Assembly (NCBI RefSeq): GCF_900460215.1
Contig: NZ_UHIA01000004.1
Coordinates: forward strand, 938,001 to 1,002,000
Length of the DNA stretch: 64,000 bases
From: Suttonella indologenes
GTDB taxonomy: Bacteria > Pseudomonadota > Gammaproteobacteria > Cardiobacteriales > Cardiobacteriaceae
Direction of reading: 5' to 3'
Made by a program: the position numbers and the translations under genes. The notes beneath the pieces are model-generated. The model was not told the origin of the DNA, ran no database searches, and worked only from the letters and a program-made list of their open reading frames with translations. How positions within the stretch are numbered: the stretch's first letter is position 1; each line of letters begins with the position of its first letter. Shown here piece by piece: positions 59,977 to 64,000 of this stretch.

Positions 59977-61019
59977 GCTTTGCGTTCCAAAGCAAGGTGG
60001 GCGCGCATCAGTTCGCCCGGATTGGTTTGCGCGGCGAGCAAAGAGAGTTCGCCGCACAGCACCACGGCGGCGCATAAGGCGGCAAGACGGCGCGCATTGT
60101 CGCCCGAATCACGTTGTTCGCGGCAGCCGAGTTGCTGCAAATGTTGCTCGACGACTTCCAAGCCCTGTCCTTTGCCGTTACCGACCGTGCCGACAATCAA
60201 ATTGGGCAGGGTGCAGGAAAAATACAAATCGCCGTCGCGGTTTTCGCAATGGACGATACCTTGCGAGCCTTCGATAATATTAGCGGCATCCTGTCCTGTA
60301 GCGAGATAAAAGGCGAGGAGCATATTGGCGAAATGCGCATTGGCGCTGCGTATCGAGCCTGCCAAATTACTGCCGATGTGGTTTTTGCGCGTGTTCAGCG
60401 CGACGATGGTCTCGGCATCGCTGCGCAAATAGCGGCGGCAGATTTTTTCCGGAATCAGGATTTCCGCTACAACACGTTTGCCGCGTCCTAAAATGCCATT
60501 GACGGCACCGGCTTTTTTATCAATGCAGTAATTGCCCGAAATCGAGCCGTAGCGCATGGTCGGATAATTGGCTAAAAGGTAGTTAATCAGGACATCGGCA
60601 GCTTTGGTCGCCATATTGTGTCCTGAGGCATCGCCGGTACTGAAAGCAAAACGCAGAAACAGCAGGTTGCCGACAATCTCATGATGAATATCAAGCAATT
60701 TGGCATAACGGCTGCTTTGTGCCACTACTTCTTGTAAATCCGCTTGGCGTGCCGAGATTTCTTGGGCGCATGCTTGGGCTTGAGCGGCAAATTGGCAGTC
60801 GAAAATAACCGAGCGCGTCATGCGGGCATCTAAGACGTTGACCATAATGCCTTGCTCCAATAAGCAAGAGATTTTGGCACCGCGTCCGCAGGAAGGCCAA
60901 AGCGGGCTTTCATAGGTGGCGAGCGGTACGCTGATGCTTTCGTTAACGGTATTGCCGCTGATTTTGATTGGTCCGACCCATTGGGTGGGAATGGGCGTGT
61001 AAGCGATAGTGGAAGACAT
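59973..61019 (-). CDS. mvaA: Hydroxymethylglutaryl-CoA reductase
   Basis: A 348-residue soluble reductase converting HMG-CoA to mevalonate. FSTGDASGHNMATKAAD matches the DAMGMN cofactor region. ISGNYCIDKKAGAVNGILGRGKRV supplies the catalytic Lys. GSNLAGSIRSANAHFANMLLAFYLATGQDAANIIEGS is class I-like. No transmembrane part is present, as in other bacteria and archaea. I chose ATG 61019 (MSSTIAYTP); the upstream ATG at 61055 lies in a probable promoter (TATACT). It heads the operon mvaA-fni-mvaS, with ATGA coupling to fni. The kinases and decarboxylase of the pathway are not in the window. Confidence 0.93.
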   Translation of the reverse strand: MSSTIAYTPIPTQWVGPIKISGNTVNESISVPLATYESPLWPSCGRGAKISCLLEQGIMVNVLDARMTRSVIFDCQFAAQAQACAQEISARQADLQEVVAQSSRYAKLLDIHHEIVGNLLFLRFAFSTGDASGHNMATKAADVLINYLLANYPTMRYGSISGNYCIDKKAGAVNGILGRGKRVVAEILIPEKICRRYLRSDAETIVALNTRKNHIGSNLAGSIRSANAHFANMLLAFYLATGQDAANIIEGSQGIVHCENRDGDLYFSCTLPNLIVGTVGNGKGQGLEVVEQHLQQLGCREQRDSGDNARRLAALCAAVVLCGELSLLAAQTNPGELMRAHLALERKA

Positions 61020-61080
61020 AAACAAGCCATAAATACGATGGGCGAAGTATAGCATAGATGCTGAAATCGGCTAATCGGTT

Positions 61081-61086
61081 TATAAT
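61081..61086 (+). promoter_or_regulatory. -10 box of galE
   Basis: Perfect TATAAT about 30 bases before the galE ATG, in the 96-bp divergent region shared with mvaA. No good -35 is visible. Confidence 0.5.
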
Positions 61087-61115
61087 AGGCACATCAGCAA
61101 ACATGAGGAACAGCA

Positions 61116-62132
61116 ATGATTTTAGTCACCGGCGGCGCGGGGTATATCGGCTCGCATACGGTTCTCTTGCTTTTGCAGGCAGGCTATGAGGTTTTGGTTT
61201 TGGATAATTTGAGCAATAGCAGCGAGGAGTCTTTGCGCCGCGTGCAAACGCTCTGTGGCAAAGCGGCGCAATTCATCAAAGGCGATATCCGAGACCGCGC
61301 TTTGCTTGACCGTCTTTTTGCGGAACATTCGATTGAAGCGGTAATTAATTTTGCCGGACTGAAAGCGGTGGGTGAAAGTGTCGAAAAACCTTTACTGTAT
61401 TATCAGGTTAACGTACATGGCGCGGCGACTTTGCTGGAGGCGATGCAGGCGGCGAATGTGAAAACCTTTATTTTCAGCTCCTCCGCCACGGTTTACGGTG
61501 AGCCGCAGCAAATGCCGATTAGCGAGGCTTGCCCGACCAGTCGCCCGATCAATCCTTACGGACGCAGCAAGCTCATGATTGAAGATATGCTGATGGATGT
61601 AGAAATCGCCGATCCGGAGTGGCGAATTGCCATTTTGCGTTATTTCAATCCGGTAGGCGCGCATGAAAGCGGCATGATCGGCGAAGATCCTAACGGTTTG
61701 CCGAATAATCTGTTGCCGTATATTGCCCAAGTAGCGGTGGGCAAATTGCCGCATTTGCGCGTCTTTGGCAATGATTATCCGACTGCCGACGGTACAGGCG
61801 TACGCGATTATATTCATGTCATGGATTTGGCGGAAGGGCATTTGCGTGCGCTGGAAAAAATCCGCAATCAGCAGGGCTTGTCTATTTGGAATTTAGGCAC
61901 GGGGCAGGGCTATTCGGTACTGGAAATGCTGCAGGCTTTTGAAGAGGCTTGCGGCAAAACCTTGGCTTATGAAATCGCGCCGCGCCGCGCCGGCGATATT
62001 GCGACTTGCTATGCCGATCCGAGTAAAGCGAAAGCGGAGCTGGGTTGGACGGCAAAACGCGGTTTAGCAGAGATGATGGCGGATACTTGGCGTTGGCAAT
62101 CGCAAAACCCCGAAGGCTATCCGAAAGCATAA
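61116..62132 (+). CDS. galE: UDP-glucose 4-epimerase
   Basis: A 338-residue NAD-dependent epimerase interconverting UDP-glucose and UDP-galactose, here most likely for lipopolysaccharide or capsule sugars as no gal operon is present. It shows GGAGYIGS (6-13), FSSSATVYGEP with the catalytic Ser, NPYGRSK with the Tyr-xxx-Lys pair, RYFNPVGAHESG and the DYIHVMDLAEGH block. Length equals E. coli GalE (338). GAGGAA precedes the ATG. It diverges from the mevalonate operon. Confidence 0.96.
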   Translation: MILVTGGAGYIGSHTVLLLLQAGYEVLVLDNLSNSSEESLRRVQTLCGKAAQFIKGDIRDRALLDRLFAEHSIEAVINFAGLKAVGESVEKPLLYYQVNVHGAATLLEAMQAANVKTFIFSSSATVYGEPQQMPISEACPTSRPINPYGRSKLMIEDMLMDVEIADPEWRIAILRYFNPVGAHESGMIGEDPNGLPNNLLPYIAQVAVGKLPHLRVFGNDYPTADGTGVRDYIHVMDLAEGHLRALEKIRNQQGLSIWNLGTGQGYSVLEMLQAFEEACGKTLAYEIAPRRAGDIATCYADPSKAKAELGWTAKRGLAEMMADTWRWQSQNPEGYPKA

Positions 62133-62162
62133 ACGCTTATTCAAAAGGATAAAATCATAAAA

Positions 62163-62188
62163 ACGCCGCCTTCTTTGATAGGCGGCGT
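62163..62188 (+). terminator. Hairpin after galE
   Basis: ACGCCGCC (62163-62170) pairs with GGCGGCGT (62181-62188). No U tract, so a moderate terminator. Confidence 0.55.
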
Positions 62189-62311
62189 ATGTTTGGCATA
62201 TTAGAATTTATACTGATAAACCCTGCAACGGCTGTTCTTGTCAAGCATCTAAGCTTTTGTGCCTCTATACCGCTTAAAGCGCCTGTTTGCATGGTTTATT
62301 CATACTGCTTC

Positions 62312-63046
62312 TTAAATCAGGGTATCGACAATATCGCAGATAAATAAGCCGACTTCATTATTCATGGGTTTGATGCTGCGCATATCCAGTCCTTGCAAAA
62401 TATCTTTTCTTTCATTAAGCGATTGCACGGCTTTGTGAAAAGTTTGATGTTCGTCTGCAAAGCTAGGTGATAACAGCATAGTATGAAACAGCACTGATAA
62501 TGAGCTGGTAATAATCGGGCAATAGCGTTGTTTGAGATTCGGCGACAATTGATGGAAAACATTGCTACGCATGATGCCGACCGTATTAATACTGCCGCGT
62601 ACTAAACGTAAGATGCTTTGATAGTTATCCATTCTCTGCCAATCGACTTCTTTGCGGTAAATACTGCGCGGCTCTAATAGGATTTCTCCGATTCTTTGCA
62701 CATTGACATCATTTAAGCAGATAAATTTGGTGGTTTTATCAATATCGTCTAAACACAGAATGAGAGAGTCGCGATCTGAGAAAATAATGACTTCATCACT
62801 GGCGGCTTCGGGGCGCGCAAGAGGCAGATATTGGTAATTGCGCATAATTTTGGCGGTATCGTAAGATCCTACATGCACCAGAGTAGGATTAAGTTCCATA
62901 TAGTGATAAAAATCATTGAAATTAATCGCCAGTTGTAAATGTATGGGACGGGCAAGAAAATGTCCTAAGGCAATTGTTAGGCGGTACCAATCCAGTATGT
63001 AACGGGGCGGATAATCCGGAGCAATCAATAGGGATAACTCAGCCAT
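62312..63046 (-). CDS. PhnD-like binding-fold protein without signal peptide
   Basis: A 244-residue protein that reads like a periplasmic-binding fold of the PhnD type (ALGHFLARPIHLQLAINFNDFYHYMELNPTLVHVGSYDTAKIMRNYQYLPLARP... then DEVIIFSDRDS). It has no signal peptide, so it is probably cytoplasmic and serves as a ligand-sensing or signalling domain rather than a transporter part. The start is ATG 63046, overlapping the PAS gene stop (ATGGCTGA). It is the third gene of a tight Roadblock-PAS-PhnD-like operon. Function unknown; the fold assignment is tentative. Confidence 0.6.
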   Translation of the reverse strand: MAELSLLIAPDYPPRYILDWYRLTIALGHFLARPIHLQLAINFNDFYHYMELNPTLVHVGSYDTAKIMRNYQYLPLARPEAASDEVIIFSDRDSLILCLDDIDKTTKFICLNDVNVQRIGEILLEPRSIYRKEVDWQRMDNYQSILRLVRGSINTVGIMRSNVFHQLSPNLKQRYCPIITSSLSVLFHTMLLSPSFADEHQTFHKAVQSLNERKDILQGLDMRSIKPMNNEVGLFICDIVDTLI

Positions 63047-63497
63047 TTTCTTTTTCCTCCTCAAGTAGTTTTTTATATACCTCAGTGTAATAGGCTATTT
63101 TTTCACGAGAAGGTTGCCGGCGGACGGAGGTGTAGCCTTCAATGATATCGCCATGATAATTCGGCACCACGGTGGCATAAACCCAATAAAAACGTCCGTC
63201 TTTACGCAGATTTTTCACATAGCCGTGCCATTTTTTACCTGCTTGGACGGTATCCCATAAGTCTTTGAATGCGGCTCTCGGCATATCGGGATGACGTAAA
63301 ATAGAATGCGGTTGTTTGAGCAGTTCTTCTCGGGTATAGCCGCTGAGAATCACAAAGGCTTGATTAAGATGGGTAATGTTGCCCGCTAAATCTGTTCTGG
63401 AAATAATTAACTGTCCTTCCGGATAAGGAAATTCTTCATTAATATAGTTAATTTCTTCTTGTCTTCCGTCATAGAATTGATGTGTTATTGTTTTCAT
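63039..63497 (-). CDS. Single-domain PAS protein, Aer-like
   Basis: A 152-residue protein made of one PAS domain (about residues 22-125). The sequence LIISRTDLAGNITHLNQAFVILSGYTREELLKQPHSILRHPDMPRAAFKDLWDTV and KNLRKDGRFYWVYATVVPN is the FAD-type PAS of the aerotaxis receptor Aer. No HAMP, transducer, kinase or GGDEF part follows. It could sense redox state and signal by protein contact with its operon partners. The start is ATG 63497 (MKTITHQFYDG). It lies 25 bp after the Roadblock gene and overlaps the PhnD-like gene. Confidence 0.85.
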   Translation of the reverse strand: MKTITHQFYDGRQEEINYINEEFPYPEGQLIISRTDLAGNITHLNQAFVILSGYTREELLKQPHSILRHPDMPRAAFKDLWDTVQAGKKWHGYVKNLRKDGRFYWVYATVVPNYHGDIIEGYTSVRRQPSREKIAYYTEVYKKLLEEEKENG

Positions 63498-63522
63498 GGA
63501 TTTTTGCACTTGGATTGTAAAT

Positions 63523-63882
63523 TCAAGAGAATAAGTGGGAGATTTTTTGAGCGCTGGTTTTGATTTCGTGAAATATCATGCCGATATTGGCTTGTTCTCT
63601 GATAAGAGCGACTAAAATCATATCGTCTTTGACTCCGGTCATAATTAGAGAGCCCTGCTTGCTAAAGATATGCACTTGCTGCATTTCGCCGCGATATAAG
63701 AGATGACTGCTTCTTTCGGCGATGCTTTTAATGGCGGCAGCGGTGGCGCCAATTTCGTCAATTAATGTATCTCTCTGATTTCCTGATAAAATTAAACCGT
63801 CAACCGTAAAGAGATAGGCGGATTCGATATCCGCATGGGAGTCGCTAAGGTTTTGGATAATATCGTTGAGTGAGTCTGACAT
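63523..63882 (-). CDS. Roadblock/LC7-domain protein (MglB-like)
   Basis: A 119-residue protein consisting of a single Roadblock/LC7 domain (DIESAYLFTVDGLILSGNQRDTLIDEIGATAAAIKSIAERSS..., then VHIFSKQGSLIMTGVKDDMILVALI). In bacteria such domains bind small Ras-like GTPases (MglB with MglA) and set polarity or motility, or dimerise as scaffolds. No GTPase gene is in the window, though the operon's 5' flank runs to the window edge. It is the first gene of the Roadblock-PAS-PhnD-like operon; ATG 63882 has AAAGGATG just upstream. Confidence 0.85.
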   Translation of the reverse strand: MSDSLNDIIQNLSDSHADIESAYLFTVDGLILSGNQRDTLIDEIGATAAAIKSIAERSSHLLYRGEMQQVHIFSKQGSLIMTGVKDDMILVALIREQANIGMIFHEIKTSAQKISHLFS

Positions 63883-64000
63883 ACAACATCCTTTCAGAAA
63901 AAAATTATGACTATTTTATGCAAAATATTTCTGAAGGGGTAATGTTTACGCTATTAAATTTTTTAATAAAAAAATATTTATTTTTTACCATTTTGGCTAA

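Overview
The window looks like a chromosome segment of a gammaproteobacterium of the Cardiobacteriaceae/Suttonella type. This is inferred from moderate GC, gammaproteobacterial housekeeping genes (ilvD, uvrB, uvrD, prfB with its recoding site, lysS, rpsO-pnp, gapA, purD, fhs), a yia-type diketogulonate operon as in enterics and Haemophilus, a periplasmic LigE, and a mevalonate-route operon (HMG-CoA synthase, type 2 IPP isomerase, HMG-CoA reductase), which is rare in gammaproteobacteria. The genus is a guess; no rRNA gene is present.

Layout: 1-7.8 kb holds a drug-efflux MFS gene, an FMN reductase, ilvD, a dolP-like BON lipoprotein and the lldD/lctP L-lactate genes. 7.8-8.6 kb is gene-free and packed with TA-flanked miniature elements. 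8.6-11.5 kb is uvrB and a yheT-like hydrolase. 11.7-18 kb is an RTX locus in which a lipoprotein gene plus the first part of the RTX gene occurs twice in tandem; the first copy is truncated and the second leads into a 1504-residue self-processing RTX protein. 18-24.2 kb has a FAH-family gene, phnA/yjdM, lhgO, a DUF302 gene and a TAXI-type TRAP transporter. 24.6-30.4 kb is yiaKLMNO-lyxK. 30.4-30.7 kb has more miniature elements. 30.9-34.4 kb is a run of a cold-shock/barnase fusion, barstar, ligE and fhs. 34.5-46 kb is core metabolism, translation and repair, ending in tRNA-Ser(GGA).

From 46.0 to about 53.0 kb lies a decayed integrated island at the 3' end of tRNA-Ser. The first part (46,044-50,231) is bounded by a 15-bp direct repeat of the tRNA end. 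It carries a truncated integrase, a frameshifted vapE-type primase/helicase, an intact RelE-like toxin/antitoxin pair and a frameshifted brnA. Beyond the second repeat are a 5'-truncated DUF927 primase, a 15-copy nonamer iteron array that looks like a replication origin, and a higBA pair with a broken toxin. At 53.4-56.8 kb sit betB and betA, with Moraxellaceae-like wording and a Moraxella-like repeat between them. They are followed by miniature elements and an IS630 remnant. The mevalonate operon, galE, and a Roadblock/PAS/PhnD-like trio close the window.

The most interesting signals are: (1) the tandem lipoprotein + RTX-N-terminus cassette, which resembles FrpD/FrpC and ends at an Asp-Pro self-processing site; (2) a dispersed family of roughly 109-bp TA-flanked elements whose interior strongly resembles the neisserial Correia element, together with an IS630-type remnant with similar ends; (3) the GTGGGAATA iteron array of the satellite-like island; and (4) a cold-shock-domain/transmembrane/barnase protein translationally coupled to barstar. 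All calls come from reading the sequence; no database search was run.
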